From contig NZ_VFOW01000001.1 in the NCBI RefSeq assembly GCF_006716355.1, forward strand, positions 4,526,001 to 4,590,000: a DNA stretch of 64,000 nucleotides, in the 5' to 3' direction. A program made the translations under genes and the position numbers. Below are positions 44,886 to 54,922 of this stretch, one piece after another. Position 1 is the first letter of the stretch. Every line of letters starts with the position of its first letter. The notes beneath the pieces were generated by a model. The model was not told where the DNA came from. It made no database searches and saw only the letters and a list, made by a program, of their open reading frames with translations. This DNA comes from Stackebrandtia endophytica. GTDB taxonomy: Bacteria; Actinomycetota; Actinomycetes; Mycobacteriales; Micromonosporaceae.

Positions 44886-47048
44886 GTGTTCGCATGGTGG
44901 GGGCGGGTCGTCACTCGCCTTCGATGGGCGGTCCTGGCCGTAGCCGTTGGAGTCGTCGCACTCGGTGCGACATGGGGCGTCGGTGTGTTCGACACGGTCT
45001 CCGACGGCGGCTTCAACAATCCCGACAGTCCCAGTCAACAAGCAGAGGAACGGATCGAGGAGGAATTCGGGCGCCAAGCGGTCGACGTCGTCGTGCTCTA
45101 CGAGTCGGCCGACCACACCGTCGACTCACCCGAATTCGCCGACAAGGTCACCGCGAGCCTCGACGAGATCCTCGACAACGATGACGTCGAATCGATCACC
45201 TCGTTCTACGACACCGGAATGCCCTCCCTCGTCTCCGAGGACCAGCACGCCACCTTCGCCGCGATCACCCTGACCGGCGCCGACGAAGCCGAACGCGCCG
45301 ACCAGTTCGCCGCACTGGAACCACAGTTGCATGTGGACGGTATCGACACCCTGATCGGTGGCCAGTCGGCGATCTTCGACGACATCAACACGCAGACCCA
45401 ACAGGACATCATCACCGTGGAACTGTTCACGCTGCCGATCCTGTTGCTGTTGATGATCGTGATCTTCGGAAGCCTGGTCGCCGCCACGACACCGCTGTTC
45501 ATCGGAATCCTGGCCATCATGGGCGGATTGATCATCACCCGTCTGCTGACCTATGTGACCGACGTATCGGTGTTCGCCATCAACGTCATCACCATCATCG
45601 GACTCGGGTTGGCCATCGACTACGCGCTGTTCGTCGTCAGCCGATTCCGGGAGGAGATGGCCGCCGGGCGGGAGATACCCGACGCAGTCGTGCGCACCAT
45701 GACCACGGCGGGCAGAACCGTTCTGGTCTCCGGCATGACGATCATTCTCGCCCTGGCCGGCCTGTTGCTGTTCCCACTGCCCTTCCTGCACGGCATCGCC
45801 TACGGAGGAATGTCGGCCGTCGCCATCGCGATGCTGGGATCGATGTCGGTCCTGCCCGCGCTGCTGGCGGTCTTGGGGCACCGGGTCGACGCGGTTCGGA
45901 TGCCCTGGCGCAAACCGAAGAAGAACGTCGACCACACGGTCGGCTTCTGGGCCACCATCGGACGAGGCGTCATGAAGCGGCCGCTCGTGTTCATCCTGGC
46001 CTCGGTGGCGGTGCTGGTCGGACTGGCCACGCCGTTCCTGCACGCCTCCTTCGGCGGGGTCGACGAGACCGTTCTGCCACAGGGAACCGAGAGCCGCGTG
46101 GTGGCCGAACGGCTTCGCGACGACTTCCCGGACGGGGACCTGAACAGCTTCGACGTGCTGCTCACCGACACCGATCAGGCGACGATCGCCGAAGCGGTCG
46201 CCGAGTTCGACGGGATCGAGATGGTCGAGAGTGTCACGCCCACCGCCGGATCGGAAACCGCCGCGGTACTTCGAGTCGGTTTCGACGCCGACGCGCAAAG
46301 CGACGAGGCTCGCGACCTGGCGACCGACATCGGGGCCATGAACTTCTCCGGCGACACCGAACTGTGGGTCGCCGGGATCCCGGCTCAGCTCAACGACCAG
46401 TTCTCCGACATCGGCGATCGGCTGCCCTGGCTGGCGCTGTACGTGTCGGTGGTGACGTTGCTGTTGCTGTTCCTGGCGTTCGGTTCGGTGCTGCTGCCGA
46501 TCAAGGCGATCCTGATGAACATGATCTCGATCGGCGCCTCGTTCGGTGTCGTCGTGTGGATCTTCCAGGACGGACACCTGTCCAACCTGTTCGGATTCAC
46601 CGCCACCGGGTATCTCGAACCGTCCAACCTCCTGCTGATGGTCGTCCTACTGTTTGGGCTGTCGACCGACTACGAGGTGTTCCTGCTGTCCCGGGTCAGG
46701 GAGGAGTGGGACCGCACCGGTGACAACACCACCGCGGTCCTCACCGGCCTGCAACGCACCGGCGGCATCATCTCCTCGGCCGCCCTTCTGCTGATCGTCG
46801 TGGTCGGTGGATTCGCCGCCGGTGGAATCACCTTCCTGAAGATGATCGGTATCGGCATGGCGGTGGCGATCTTCATCGACGCCACCCTGGTGCGGATGCT
46901 GTTGGTGCCGGCGACGATGCGGGTCATGGGACGCGCCAACTGGTGGGCGCCGAAATCCCTCAGCCGGTTCTACGCCAAGTACGGAGTCAAGGAGGGCGAC
47001 GCCGAGAGCTCGCCGTCCGAGCCCGAGTTGGTCAGCGCCGGAAAGTGA
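44886..47048 (+). CDS. MMPL-family RND transporter
   Basis: 720 aa. Two repeats of about six transmembrane helices each flank extracytoplasmic loops. GLGLAIDYALFVVSRFREE and FGLSTDYEVFLLSRVREEWDR are the paired MMPL motifs with Asp-Tyr residues for proton relay. Such pumps export lipids or drugs; the substrate is unknown. GTG 44886 follows AAGGAG. The adjacent TetR protein and dyad indicate local repression. Confidence 0.92.
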   Translation: MFAWWGRVVTRLRWAVLAVAVGVVALGATWGVGVFDTVSDGGFNNPDSPSQQAEERIEEEFGRQAVDVVVLYESADHTVDSPEFADKVTASLDEILDNDDVESITSFYDTGMPSLVSEDQHATFAAITLTGADEAERADQFAALEPQLHVDGIDTLIGGQSAIFDDINTQTQQDIITVELFTLPILLLLMIVIFGSLVAATTPLFIGILAIMGGLIITRLLTYVTDVSVFAINVITIIGLGLAIDYALFVVSRFREEMAAGREIPDAVVRTMTTAGRTVLVSGMTIILALAGLLLFPLPFLHGIAYGGMSAVAIAMLGSMSVLPALLAVLGHRVDAVRMPWRKPKKNVDHTVGFWATIGRGVMKRPLVFILASVAVLVGLATPFLHASFGGVDETVLPQGTESRVVAERLRDDFPDGDLNSFDVLLTDTDQATIAEAVAEFDGIEMVESVTPTAGSETAAVLRVGFDADAQSDEARDLATDIGAMNFSGDTELWVAGIPAQLNDQFSDIGDRLPWLALYVSVVTLLLLFLAFGSVLLPIKAILMNMISIGASFGVVVWIFQDGHLSNLFGFTATGYLEPSNLLLMVVLLFGLSTDYEVFLLSRVREEWDRTGDNTTAVLTGLQRTGGIISSAALLLIVVVGGFAAGGITFLKMIGIGMAVAIFIDATLVRMLLVPATMRVMGRANWWAPKSLSRFYAKYGVKEGDAESSPSEPELVSAGK

Positions 47049-47052
47049 CGGC

Positions 47053-47086
47053 GCGTCGAGGCCGAGGACGTCCTCGGCCTCGACGC
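47053..47086 (+). terminator. 34-bp perfect palindrome after the MMPL gene
   Basis: 47053-47069 is exactly complementary to 47070-47086, immediately after the stop. Confidence 0.75.
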
Positions 47087-47140
47087 GATCGTCGGGTGAC
47101 TCACCGTCGGCCTTGACGCCGGTCGGCGGGAGTCGCCGAG

Positions 47141-47152
47141 CATAATTGCGGC
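47141..47152 (+). promoter_or_regulatory. -10 CATAAT of leaderless purU
   Basis: CATAAT (47141-47146) is followed by 6 nt and ATG 47153, without an SD. Confidence 0.5.
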
Positions 47153-47998
47153 ATGACCCGCGAATACGTGCTCACCCTGTCGTGTCCTGACCGTGTCGGC
47201 GTCGTGTACGGCGTCGCGGGATTCCTGGCCGACCGAGACGGCAACATCCTCGACAGCCAACAGTTCTCCGACCCGGGCAGCGGTCGGTTCTTCATGCGTG
47301 TCCACTTCGATGCCGACCTGTCCGTCGATCAGCTACGCGCCGAGTTCGTGGATCTGGCCGACCGCAACCGGATGGAGTGGCAGCTGCACGACCTGCGGGT
47401 GAAGCCTCGCGTGATGGTGCTGGCCTCCAGGCAGGGGCACTGCCTCAACGACCTTCTCTATCGGTTCCGTACCGGGGCACTGCACGGTGAACTGGTCGCG
47501 GTGGCCTCCAACCACGCCGACTGGGCGGCGTTGACCGAGGCCAGCGGTGTTCCGTTCTCGCATTTGCCGGTCGGGAGGGAGAACCGCGCCGAACAGGAGC
47601 AACAACTGCTCGATCTGGTCGCCGCCAATCGGGTCGACGTCGTCGTCCTGGCCAGGTACATGCAGATCCTGTCGGATGCGTTCTGCGCCAAGCTGCCCGG
47701 CCAGATCATCAACATTCACCACTCGTTCCTGCCGAGTTTCAAGGGCGCCAAGCCATATCATCAGGCGTACGAACGAGGCGTCAAGCTCATCGGGGCCACC
47801 GCCCACTACGTCACCCCCGACCTCGACGAGGGCCCGATCATCGAGCAGGAGACCTCCCGCGTCGATCACGCCATGGCCCCCGATCAGCTCGTCGCCGCGG
47901 GGCGGGATCTGGAGTCCACGGTGTTGGCGCGCGGTCTGGCCTGGCACCTCGATCACCGAGTGCTCCTCAACGGGGACCGTACGGTCGTGTTCCGGTAG
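47153..47998 (+). CDS. purU: Formyltetrahydrofolate deformylase
   Basis: 281 aa. An N-terminal ACT domain (YVLTLSCPDRVGVVYGVAGFL) precedes a GART-like domain: LASNH-type VAVASNHADW, VVLARYMQILSDAFC, INIHHSFLPSFKGAKPYHQAY and GATAHYVTPDLDEGPII with the catalytic Asp. It releases formate for purine synthesis and one-carbon balance. A leaderless start is likely. Confidence 0.95.
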   Translation: MTREYVLTLSCPDRVGVVYGVAGFLADRDGNILDSQQFSDPGSGRFFMRVHFDADLSVDQLRAEFVDLADRNRMEWQLHDLRVKPRVMVLASRQGHCLNDLLYRFRTGALHGELVAVASNHADWAALTEASGVPFSHLPVGRENRAEQEQQLLDLVAANRVDVVVLARYMQILSDAFCAKLPGQIINIHHSFLPSFKGAKPYHQAYERGVKLIGATAHYVTPDLDEGPIIEQETSRVDHAMAPDQLVAAGRDLESTVLARGLAWHLDHRVLLNGDRTVVFR

Positions 47999-48037
47999 CC
48001 GTGGTAGCCGAGTGCACGGCTGAGGGAGAATAGTCCG

Positions 48038-49237
48038 GTGAATCAGCGCGAAATCGTCATCCTCGGTTCAACCGGATCGATCGGAACGCAGGCGATCGAC
48101 GTCGTCGACCGCAATCCCGACGCCCTCAAGGTGGTCGGTATCGGTGCCGGCGGCGGAAACATCGACCTGTTGGCCGAGCAGGCGCTGGCACTGGAGGTCG
48201 CCGTCGTGGCGGTCGCCAAGGCCAGTGCGGCGGCCGATCTGCAGCTGGCCTTCTATGCGGCCGCTCAGCGGCAGGGCTACTCCCAGGGCCAGTTCCGGAT
48301 TCCCAAGATCCTCGCCGGACCACATGCGATGACCGAACTGGCCGCCTGGAACTGCGATGTCGTCCTCAACGGCATGACCGGGTCGATCGGTTTGGAACCG
48401 ACGCTGGCGGCGTTGAAGGCCGGACGGGTACTCGCCTTGGCCAACAAGGAATCCCTCGTCGCGGGTGGGCCGTTGGTGCGCGCGGTGGCGCAGCCCGGCC
48501 AGATCGTTCCCGTCGACAGCGAGCACTCGGCGTTGGCGCAGTGCCTGCGCGGTGGGGCCCGCAGCGAGGTGCGTCGCCTGGTGCTGACGGCCACGGGAGG
48601 ACCCTTCCGGGGACGAACCCGCGCCGAGCTGGGTGAGGTGACCCTGGAGGAGGCGCTGCGACACCCGACCTGGAGCATGGGTCCGGTGGTCACCATCAAC
48701 AGCGCGACGATGGTCAACAAGAGCCTCGAAGTGATCGAGGCCTACGAACTCTTCGATGTCGACTACGATCACATCGAAGTCATGTTGCATCCACAGTCCT
48801 ATATTCATTCCATGGTGGAATTCCAGGACGGCTCGACCGTCGCCCAGGTGAGCCCACCGGACATGCGGTTGGCGATCGCACAATCCCTGGTGTGGCCCGA
48901 CCGGTTGCCCGATGTGGCTCCGGCCGTCGACTGGACCAAGGCCGCGACCTGGGAACTCTTCCCGATGGACGACGAGGCGTTTCCCGCCGTCGAACTGGCC
49001 CGGCACGCCGGACGTACCGGCCGGTGCCTCCCCGCGGTCTACAACGCCGCCAACGAGGAGTGCGTCGCCGCCTTCACACAGGGCCGGTTGCCGTTTTTGG
49101 GCATCGTCGACACCTTGAGCGAGGTTGTGGCGCAAGCGCCCGATTTCGGGACACCGGGTACCGTCGATGACGTTCTCGAGGCGGAAGCCTGGGCACGAGA
49201 CGCGGCGCGTGACCGCATCGCGAAAATGGAACGATGA
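48038..49237 (+). CDS. dxr: 1-deoxy-D-xylulose 5-phosphate reductoisomerase
   Basis: 399 aa. VILGSTGSIGTQAIDV binds NADPH. ALANKESLVAGG, VDSEHSALAQCL, TATGGPF, HPTWSMGPVVTINSATMVNKSLEVIEA (given by its HP.W.MG...T.NSATM-NK core) and MLHPQSYIHSMVEF are the active-site loops. It performs the second step of the MEP isoprenoid pathway. GAGAAT lies 6 nt before GTG 48038. rseP and ispG follow on the same strand. Confidence 0.96.
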   Translation: MNQREIVILGSTGSIGTQAIDVVDRNPDALKVVGIGAGGGNIDLLAEQALALEVAVVAVAKASAAADLQLAFYAAAQRQGYSQGQFRIPKILAGPHAMTELAAWNCDVVLNGMTGSIGLEPTLAALKAGRVLALANKESLVAGGPLVRAVAQPGQIVPVDSEHSALAQCLRGGARSEVRRLVLTATGGPFRGRTRAELGEVTLEEALRHPTWSMGPVVTINSATMVNKSLEVIEAYELFDVDYDHIEVMLHPQSYIHSMVEFQDGSTVAQVSPPDMRLAIAQSLVWPDRLPDVAPAVDWTKAATWELFPMDDEAFPAVELARHAGRTGRCLPAVYNAANEECVAAFTQGRLPFLGIVDTLSEVVAQAPDFGTPGTVDDVLEAEAWARDAARDRIAKMER

Positions 49238-49276
49238 ACTCGCCGCGAATCGGTGCTGAACTGAGGGGTTTGTACG

Positions 49277-50560
49277 TTGGCTTATCTCATCGGGGTGATC
49301 TTGTTCGCCCTGGGAATTCTGATCTCGGTGAGCCTCCATGAGGCCGGTCACATGGGAACCGCGAAACTGTTCGGGATGCGGGTGACCCGCTTCTTCGTCG
49401 GTTTCGGTCCCACCCTGTGGTCGTTCCGCAGGGGCGAGACCGAGTACGGGATCAAGGGCATTCCGCTGGGTGGTTTCGTGAAGATCACCGGGATGACCGA
49501 ACAGGAGGAGGCCGACGAGGACCTCTCCGACGCCGACAAGAAGCGCGTCTTCTGGCGGAAACCGTTGTGGCAGCGAACCGTCGTCCTCGCGGCGGGCTCG
49601 GCCGTCCACTTCATCCTGGGCTTCCTGATCCTGTGGATCCTGGTCTCCTTCGTCGCCGCCCCCAACCCGGCATACGCCCAGGAACAGTCGCAGTCGACTC
49701 AGGTGACCGTGCTGGAATGCCTCGACCCCTCCGGCGAGTGCGGACCGGATTCCGACCCGTCTCCGGCGGTGGTCGCCGGATTGAAGACCGGTGACGCGAT
49801 CCTGGCCGTCAACGGCGTCGAGGTCGCCGGCCGGGAATGCCTGGTCGACAACAGCGCCGCCACCCGTCAGGAACCCACCGCGTGGGCATGCGTGGTCAAC
49901 GAGATCCGCGCGCTGCCCGCCGACAAGCCGGCCGACTTCCTTATCAGCCGGGACGGCGCCGACACGGCCGTGGAGCTGACGCCGCGAACGGTGACGCTGA
50001 CCGGGTCGGACGGTGAGGTCATCGAGGTCGCTCAGGTCGGTATCGGGCAGTACGTCGACCCGTCGATCAGCCCGTCGATCACCCACGGCCCCGTCGGAGG
50101 CGTCGGTGCCGCCGCGGATCTGACCGGCCAGATGGCCGGCCTGATGGGCGAGGCGATCCTGCGCATCCCCGAGAAGGTCCCCGCGCTGTGGAACTCCATC
50201 TGGGGCGACGAACGCGACCAGGAGACCCCCGTCAGTGTGGTCGGCGCCAGCCGACTGGGCGGCGAGATGGTCGAGAACGAGGCCTGGGTCGCGTTCTTCA
50301 TGCTGCTGGCCACCTTGAACTACTTCGTCGGAGTGTTCAACCTGTTGCCGCTGCTTCCGATGGATGGCGGGCACATCGCGATCGCCTGGTTCGAACGAGT
50401 GCGTTCCTGGTTGGCCGCCAAACGATCCAAACCCGATCCGGGGCGCGTCGACTACGTCAAACTGCTTCCGCTGACCTATACGGTCTTGGTGGTTATGGTC
50501 GGATTTACCCTATTGACCATCACCGCAGACATCGTCAATCCGATCACGCTCTTCAAGTAA
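49277..50560 (+). CDS. rseP: Site-2 intramembrane zinc metalloprotease (RseP/Rip1)
   Basis: 427 aa. H21-E22-A23-G24-H25 in the first helix is the HExxH zinc site, and [13 protein letters not shown] near the C-terminus holds the third ligand Asp. A PDZ-like domain lies between ([19 protein letters not shown]). It cleaves membrane-bound regulators such as anti-sigma factors. TTG 49277 is the start, with GAGGGG before it. It sits between dxr and ispG, as in mycobacteria. Confidence 0.95.
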   Translation: MAYLIGVILFALGILISVSLHEAGHMGTAKLFGMRVTRFFVGFGPTLWSFRRGETEYGIKGIPLGGFVKITGMTEQEEADEDLSDADKKRVFWRKPLWQRTVVLAAGSAVHFILGFLILWILVSFVAAPNPAYAQEQSQSTQVTVLECLDPSGECGPDSDPSPAVVAGLKTGDAILAVNGVEVAGRECLVDNSAATRQEPTAWACVVNEIRALPADKPADFLISRDGADTAVELTPRTVTLTGSDGEVIEVAQVGIGQYVDPSISPSITHGPVGGVGAAADLTGQMAGLMGEAILRIPEKVPALWNSIWGDERDQETPVSVVGASRLGGEMVENEAWVAFFMLLATLNYFVGVFNLLPLLPMDGGHIAIAWFERVRSWLAAKRSKPDPGRVDYVKLLPLTYTVLVVMVGFTLLTITADIVNPITLFK

Positions 50561-50570
50561 GTGGGGTTCC

Positions 50571-51740
50571 ATGACCACCGTCAGCCTGGGTATTCCGCAG
50601 GCACCACCACCGGCCGTCGCGATGCGTAAGTCGACCCGGACCCTCGATGTCGGGGGCGTCCTGGTCGGAGGTGGCGCTCCGGTGAGCGTCCAGTCCATGA
50701 CAACGACCGTGACCGCCGACATCAACGCGACACTGCAACAGATCGCGGAGCTCACCGCCGCCGGTTGCCAGATCGTCCGGGTCGCGGTCCCCAGCCAGGA
50801 CGACGCCGCGGCGTTGCCGATCATCGCCAAGAAGTCGAAGATCCCGGTGATCGCCGACATCCACTTCCAGCCGAAGTACGTGTTCGCCGCGATCGACGCC
50901 GGTTGTGCGGCGGTGCGGGTGAACCCGGGCAACATCAAGAAGTTCGACGACAAGATCGCCGAGATCGCCAAGGCGGCCTCGGCGGCGGGTACCCCGATCC
51001 GCATCGGCGTCAACGCCGGCTCGCTGGATCCGCGGTTGCTGACCAAGTACGGCAAGCCGACCGCCGAGGCGCTGGTCGAGTCGGCGCTGTGGGAGTGCTC
51101 GCTGTTCGAGGAGCACGATTTCCGTGACTTGAAGATCTCGGTCAAGCACCACGACCCGGTCGTCATGATCCGTGCGTACCGGCTGTTGTCGGAACAGTGC
51201 GACTACCCGCTCCACCTGGGCGTCACCGAAGCCGGTCCGGCCTTCCAGGGCACCGTGAAGTCCGCCGTCGCGTTCGGTGCCCTCTTGTCGGAGGGGATCG
51301 GTGACACGATCAGGGTGTCCTTGTCGGCGCCTCCGGTCGAGGAGGTCAAGGTGGGCACGGCGATCCTGGAGTCGTTGGGCCTGCGGGAACGTGGTCTGGA
51401 GATCGTCTCCTGCCCGTCGTGTGGCCGTGCGCAGGTCGACGTCTACAAGCTGGCCGAGGAGGTCACCGCCGGTCTGGAGGGACTGCCGGTGCCGTTGCGG
51501 GTAGCCGTCATGGGGTGCGTCGTCAACGGACCCGGTGAAGCCCGTGAGGCCGACCTGGGTGTCGCCTCCGGTAACGGTAAGGGGCAGATCTTCGTCAAGG
51601 GCGAGGTCATCAAGACCGTGCCGGAGTCGCAGATCGTGGAGACCCTGATCACCGAGGCGTTGCGCATCGCCGACGAGATGGGCGCCGAACTGCCGGAGGA
51701 ACTTCGGGAACTGGCCGGGCCGGTCGTCGAGGTTCATTAA
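50571..51740 (+). CDS. ispG: 4-hydroxy-3-methylbut-2-en-1-yl diphosphate synthase (flavodoxin)
   Basis: 389 aa. [20 protein letters not shown] and VADIHF-type [12 protein letters not shown] form the TIM barrel. [12 protein letters not shown] and [16 protein letters not shown] supply the [4Fe-4S] cysteines. It catalyses the penultimate MEP-pathway step, downstream of Dxr in the same unit. ATG 50571 is 10 nt after rseP. Confidence 0.96.
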   Translation: MTTVSLGIPQAPPPAVAMRKSTRTLDVGGVLVGGGAPVSVQSMTTTVTADINATLQQIAELTAAGCQIVRVAVPSQDDAAALPIIAKKSKIPVIADIHFQPKYVFAAIDAGCAAVRVNPGNIKKFDDKIAEIAKAASAAGTPIRIGVNAGSLDPRLLTKYGKPTAEALVESALWECSLFEEHDFRDLKISVKHHDPVVMIRAYRLLSEQCDYPLHLGVTEAGPAFQGTVKSAVAFGALLSEGIGDTIRVSLSAPPVEEVKVGTAILESLGLRERGLEIVSCPSCGRAQVDVYKLAEEVTAGLEGLPVPLRVAVMGCVVNGPGEAREADLGVASGNGKGQIFVKGEVIKTVPESQIVETLITEALRIADEMGAELPEELRELAGPVVEVH

Positions 51741-51754
51741 TTCGTCAATACCAC

Positions 51755-51789
51755 ATCCGGCCGCTGATCCGCGAGATCAGCGGCCGGAT
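51755..51789 (+). terminator. Terminator after ispG
   Basis: A perfect 14-bp stem (51755-51768 with 51776-51789) has a 7-nt loop, 15 nt after the ispG stop. Confidence 0.8.
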
Positions 51790-52156
51790 TCGTTGTGCCG
51801 GAAAGCCGACACCATCTCTGGCAGCAACGCGACACAATGAGTTTCGACCGACTGATGTAGTGGAAACACGTGCGAGAGGTCGGTCGGCGATAGCCGACGT
51901 CTCGCAGGTTCAGTGCCGCGAACCCGAATCACCGGGTCGGTTTGGTTTTGACCGGTTCGGGATGGACCGTCTGCGGCTGGAATGCCCGCTCCGGCCGTGG
52001 ATCAGGTTGCGTGCACCGCGATTCTGTCCGAATGATGGTGCTATCGATCTGAACACGCACTATCGCAGGCTGTCATCGCAATAATGACCCCTGTACGGAA
52101 GAGTCAACGATTCAACCGCATGGCAGGTCACGGTTAACTCGAGGGGAGTTAAGACA
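51790..52156. other. Gene-free interval with a nested hairpin
   Basis: No supported gene is seen; a 74-codon frame at 51860-52084 looks random. TGCGAGA (51871-51877) pairs with TCTCGCA (51900-51906) around an inner GTCGGC-GATA-GCCGAC hairpin (51883-51898). This could be a small structured RNA or a leader of the next gene. Confidence 0.35.
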
Positions 52157-52675
52157 ATGGGCAGGATTGTCCGGAATCTCGGCGAAGGGGTGACCAAGCA
52201 CTACTGGTACCCCGGCCAGAAATCCGACTGGATCAAGTCCGGGATCGCCGTCGGCGCGGGTGTACTCGCATTTGTCCTCAGCCTGGTCATCACTCAGAAC
52301 AGTTTGGTTGCCGCGACTCTGGGATCGTCGACGACGACGGGCATCGGCGGCGCGCTGCTCGGACGTCGTGATGTGACCGCGTTGCAGGAGTTCCATGACA
52401 TGGCCGCCGAGCGCCGTGCCGCCGTGGCCGACAGCGGCCGGGCCGCGTGGCGTGGCACGGTCCAGGGCTTCGTCTGTGCGGCCGCCGCGGTGTTCGTATT
52501 CAACATGCCCCAGACCGGTTTCGTGGCCGACTGGTTGTTGCCGATCGTCCCCGCGATCGTCGGAGCGTTGGCCCACACCGGTGGCATGGTCTACGAGCGG
52601 ATGGGCCAGTTGGGTAAGGCCGCCTCCGAATCGACGGGCCGTTCCTCGTCCAAGGAGTTGGAACCCACCCGTTGA
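52157..52675 (+). CDS. Conserved membrane protein of unknown function
   Basis: 172 aa with about four hydrophobic helices (SGIAVGAGVLAFVLSLVIT, ATLGSSTTTGIGGALLG, GFVCAAAAVFVFNM, WLLPIVPAIVGALAHTGGM). The N-terminus GRIVRNLGEGVTKHYWYPGQKSDW is Trp/Tyr-rich. ATG 52157 follows GAGGGGAG. Not recognised; a stem-loop ends the unit. Confidence 0.75.
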   Translation: MGRIVRNLGEGVTKHYWYPGQKSDWIKSGIAVGAGVLAFVLSLVITQNSLVAATLGSSTTTGIGGALLGRRDVTALQEFHDMAAERRAAVADSGRAAWRGTVQGFVCAAAAVFVFNMPQTGFVADWLLPIVPAIVGALAHTGGMVYERMGQLGKAASESTGRSSSKELEPTR

Positions 52676-52744
52676 CCGGTTCGGCGGCCATGGCATCGTT
52701 GTCTGACGCCATCGAGACGAGTCGTGGCTCTTTCGACATCAAGC

Positions 52745-52781
52745 ACCGACCCCGCGCCACCATGAGTGGTACGGGGTCGGT
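52745..52781 (+). terminator. Terminator hairpin
   Basis: A 10-bp stem (52745-52754 with 52772-52781) carries an inner CCAC/GTGG hairpin. Confidence 0.65.
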
Positions 52782-53126
52782 TTGGTGACGAGCCGGCGCG
52801 AAGCGACTGCCACGGGCCTGTGTTGGGCAGGCCGGGCGCTCAACCGTATTGGGTGTGTCGTGCACGGGAGCGCGCTTCACGCCGGCTCGGTTTCGGGTTG
52901 TCATCGGGTTTCGGCGTGATCTACAGAATGCCGGGTGAATGCGCCGAGTGCAAGTGATAAGTGTGGTCAATCGCCTTGTAACGCATAACATCTTGATGTC
53001 GATCGATGGATTAATCGCTTGCCGCGTCACCACCGGGAAAACCCGCCGCAGCGGGTGAGCCGAGTGAGGTCGATCGCTGTTTCGGTGTCGGCGGCGATGC
53101 CGCTGTGAGTTGGTCGGTGACCCCAT
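52782..53126. other. Gene-free interval upstream of map
   Basis: No supported gene. Around 52960-53025 the sequence is relatively AT-rich. A short hairpin ACCCGC-CGCA-GCGGGT lies at 53041-53056. Confidence 0.4.
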
Positions 53127-53138
53127 TAAGCTGGATTC
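53127..53138 (+). promoter_or_regulatory. -10 TAAGCT of leaderless map
   Basis: TAAGCT (53127-53132) stands exactly 6 nt before ATG 53139, with TTGGTC near 53110 as a possible -35. Confidence 0.55.
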
Positions 53139-54035
53139 ATGACAGTTCGTACCCCCGTGCGTCCGGGTGCCCGGAGTCCGCGCCGAACCGTGCCCGGCAA
53201 CATCGTCCGCCCGGAATACGTCGGACGTCCGGCGCCGGCCCCGTTCGCCGGCTCGCACGTCAAGGACGCCGAGACCATTGAACGAATGCGGATAGCCTGT
53301 CGACTGGCCGCCGACGCGCTCGTGGAGGCGGGGCGTCACGCACAACCGGGCGTGACCACCGATGAATTGGACCGGATCGCTCACGAGTACCTCTGCGACC
53401 ACGGCGCATATCCGTCTACATTGGGCTATCGCGGTTTCGAGAAGTCGTGCTGCACCTCGGTCAACGAGGTCATCTGCCATGGCATCCCCGACTCGACGGT
53501 GCTCAAGGACGGTGACATCGTCAACATCGACATCACCGCCTACATCGACGGCGTACACGGCGACAACAACGCCACCTTCCTGGTCGGGGAGGTCAGCGAG
53601 GAGGCGTCGCTGCTGGTCGAGCGGACCTACGCCGCCACCATGCGCGGTATCAAGGCCATCGCTCCGGGGCGGCAGCTCAACGTCATCGGCCGTGTCATCG
53701 AGGCGTACGCCAAACGGTTCGGATACGGCGTGGTGCGTGACTTCACCGGCCACGGCATCGGTGAATCGTTCCACTCCGGACTGCACATCCTCCATTACGA
53801 CAGCCCGGCGCAGCGGATGGAGATGGAGCCGGGTATGACGTTCACCATCGAGCCCATGATCAATGTGGGCACCTTCGACCACGACATGTGGGACGACGGA
53901 TGGACCGCGGTGACCAAGGACCGTGAACTGTCGGCCCAGTTCGAGCACACACTGCTGGTCACCGACACCGGCTACGAGATCTTGACGATGCCCACCGAGG
54001 GCCCTTCGGCGGGCACCCCCGAGAAGTTCCGGTAG
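53139..54035 (+). CDS. map: Methionine aminopeptidase, type I
   Basis: 298 aa. A 40-residue basic/Pro N-terminal extension precedes the pita-bread domain. Metal ligands are visible in [19 protein letters not shown] (two Asp), [11 protein letters not shown] (His), FTIEPM (Glu) and AQFEHTLLV (Glu). CHGIP gives the substrate-binding His. It removes N-terminal Met from nascent proteins. The extension is typical of the longer actinobacterial MetAP1. Confidence 0.95.
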   Translation: MTVRTPVRPGARSPRRTVPGNIVRPEYVGRPAPAPFAGSHVKDAETIERMRIACRLAADALVEAGRHAQPGVTTDELDRIAHEYLCDHGAYPSTLGYRGFEKSCCTSVNEVICHGIPDSTVLKDGDIVNIDITAYIDGVHGDNNATFLVGEVSEEASLLVERTYAATMRGIKAIAPGRQLNVIGRVIEAYAKRFGYGVVRDFTGHGIGESFHSGLHILHYDSPAQRMEMEPGMTFTIEPMINVGTFDHDMWDDGWTAVTKDRELSAQFEHTLLVTDTGYEILTMPTEGPSAGTPEKFR

Positions 54036-54047
54036 TACCGGCGCGAC

Positions 54048-54090
54048 ACACGAATCCGCACCATCACATGTAGATGGTGCGGATTCGTGT
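54048..54090 (+). terminator. Terminator after map
   Basis: A perfect 18-bp stem (54048-54065 with 54073-54090) with a 7-nt loop lies 12 nt after the map stop. It also borders the end of the minus-strand hypothetical. Confidence 0.8.
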
Positions 54091-54377
54091 CATGGCGCCC
54101 GGCCGACGTATCCCGGTGATGTAGAGACGTGCGCCGGAAATCTGCGCCGGTACTCGTCGATCCAACCGACCGCCTCGGCTTGTGGCGTATGAGCCTCGAT
54201 AACGCGGAACAGCTCGTGCGCTCGTGCTCGGTTCGGGTGCCTGACGATGTGAGGAATCAAATCGGGGAGTGCGAAATGGCCATGTCCGAGGTCGATTGCC
54301 AGCTGTGTGAATCTTTCGATCGCAGCTGCACGTTCGAGGTTGATCCCGGTGCACAGGGCATGAATCGCCCGTGACAT
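54090..54377 (-). CDS. Possible small hypothetical protein
   Basis: 95 aa, starting MSRAIHALCTGINLERAAA and rich in amphipathic helix (RFTQLAIDLGHGHFALPDLI, HELFRVIEAHTPQAEAVGWI). Third-position GC is lower than in neighbours, so it may be acquired or non-coding. The ATG (54377-54375) shares CATG with the divergent membrane-protein start. An 81-codon plus-strand frame (54129-54374) competes. Not recognised. Confidence 0.4.
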   Translation of the reverse strand: MSRAIHALCTGINLERAAAIERFTQLAIDLGHGHFALPDLIPHIVRHPNRARAHELFRVIEAHTPQAEAVGWIDEYRRRFPAHVSTSPGYVGRAP

Positions 54378-54897
54378 GGGAAACCTCGGCCCGCAGGGGT
54401 TCGCCGTGCTCGCCGCGACTCTGCTGTTGCCCATGCCCGTGGTGGCCGGGGCGCTGGCCGGTTTGGGCAGTGAGGAGATGTCGGAGCGGGAACACGTCGG
54501 CTTTCGACGAACGTCCTGGATGGACATCGGGCTGCTCACCGGGTGGCTTCTTCTCATGCCGATCGGCCTGATCCTGGTTCTCGGAGACGCCGCGAAGCTT
54601 CCCCCCGAGGTGGTCACCAGCGCGTTGTGGTGGGCGGCGTTGGGGTTGACCGCAGCGGTATTGCTGGGGCGACGGCTGGCCTGGACGGCACCGATAGTGG
54701 TCGTCCTGATCCTGGCTCTGTTCGGGATCGACGGTGATCAACCACGGTGGTGGGCGCTTCCGTTCCATGCGGTCACCCCGGCCACCGCGGGCCTGGCCGT
54801 GACCGTCTACGCCTTGGCCGCGGGGTTCTACCTGTGGTTCGCGCAGCGTCCGCGGGGGCGGTGGACTGTGATGTGGGGTGCGGCGGCGAGGGATTGA
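54376..54897 (+). CDS. Hypothetical five-helix membrane protein
   Basis: 173 aa with about five hydrophobic segments (GFAVLAATLLLPMPVVAGALAG through TAGLAVTVYALAAGFYLWFA, read by their ends). No family is recognised. The start ATG 54376 lacks an SD. It converges with the ABC ATPase gene, standing exactly where that ATPase's permease would normally be. Confidence 0.6.
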   Translation: MGNLGPQGFAVLAATLLLPMPVVAGALAGLGSEEMSEREHVGFRRTSWMDIGLLTGWLLLMPIGLILVLGDAAKLPPEVVTSALWWAALGLTAAVLLGRRLAWTAPIVVVLILALFGIDGDQPRWWALPFHAVTPATAGLAVTVYALAAGFYLWFAQRPRGRWTVMWGAAARD

Positions 54898-54922
54898 GGG
54901 GCCTCACCGAATGCGCCGGTCC

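Noticed and set aside
48068-50374. Long minus-strand frame of 768 codons across dxr and rseP
   Set aside because: It lies antisense to two well-supported genes and its sequence is Gln/His/Arg/Gly-rich, typical of GC-rich shadow frames.
52500-53948. 482-codon minus-strand frame across map and its upstream region
   Set aside because: It is antisense to map; no recognisable motif or start signal.
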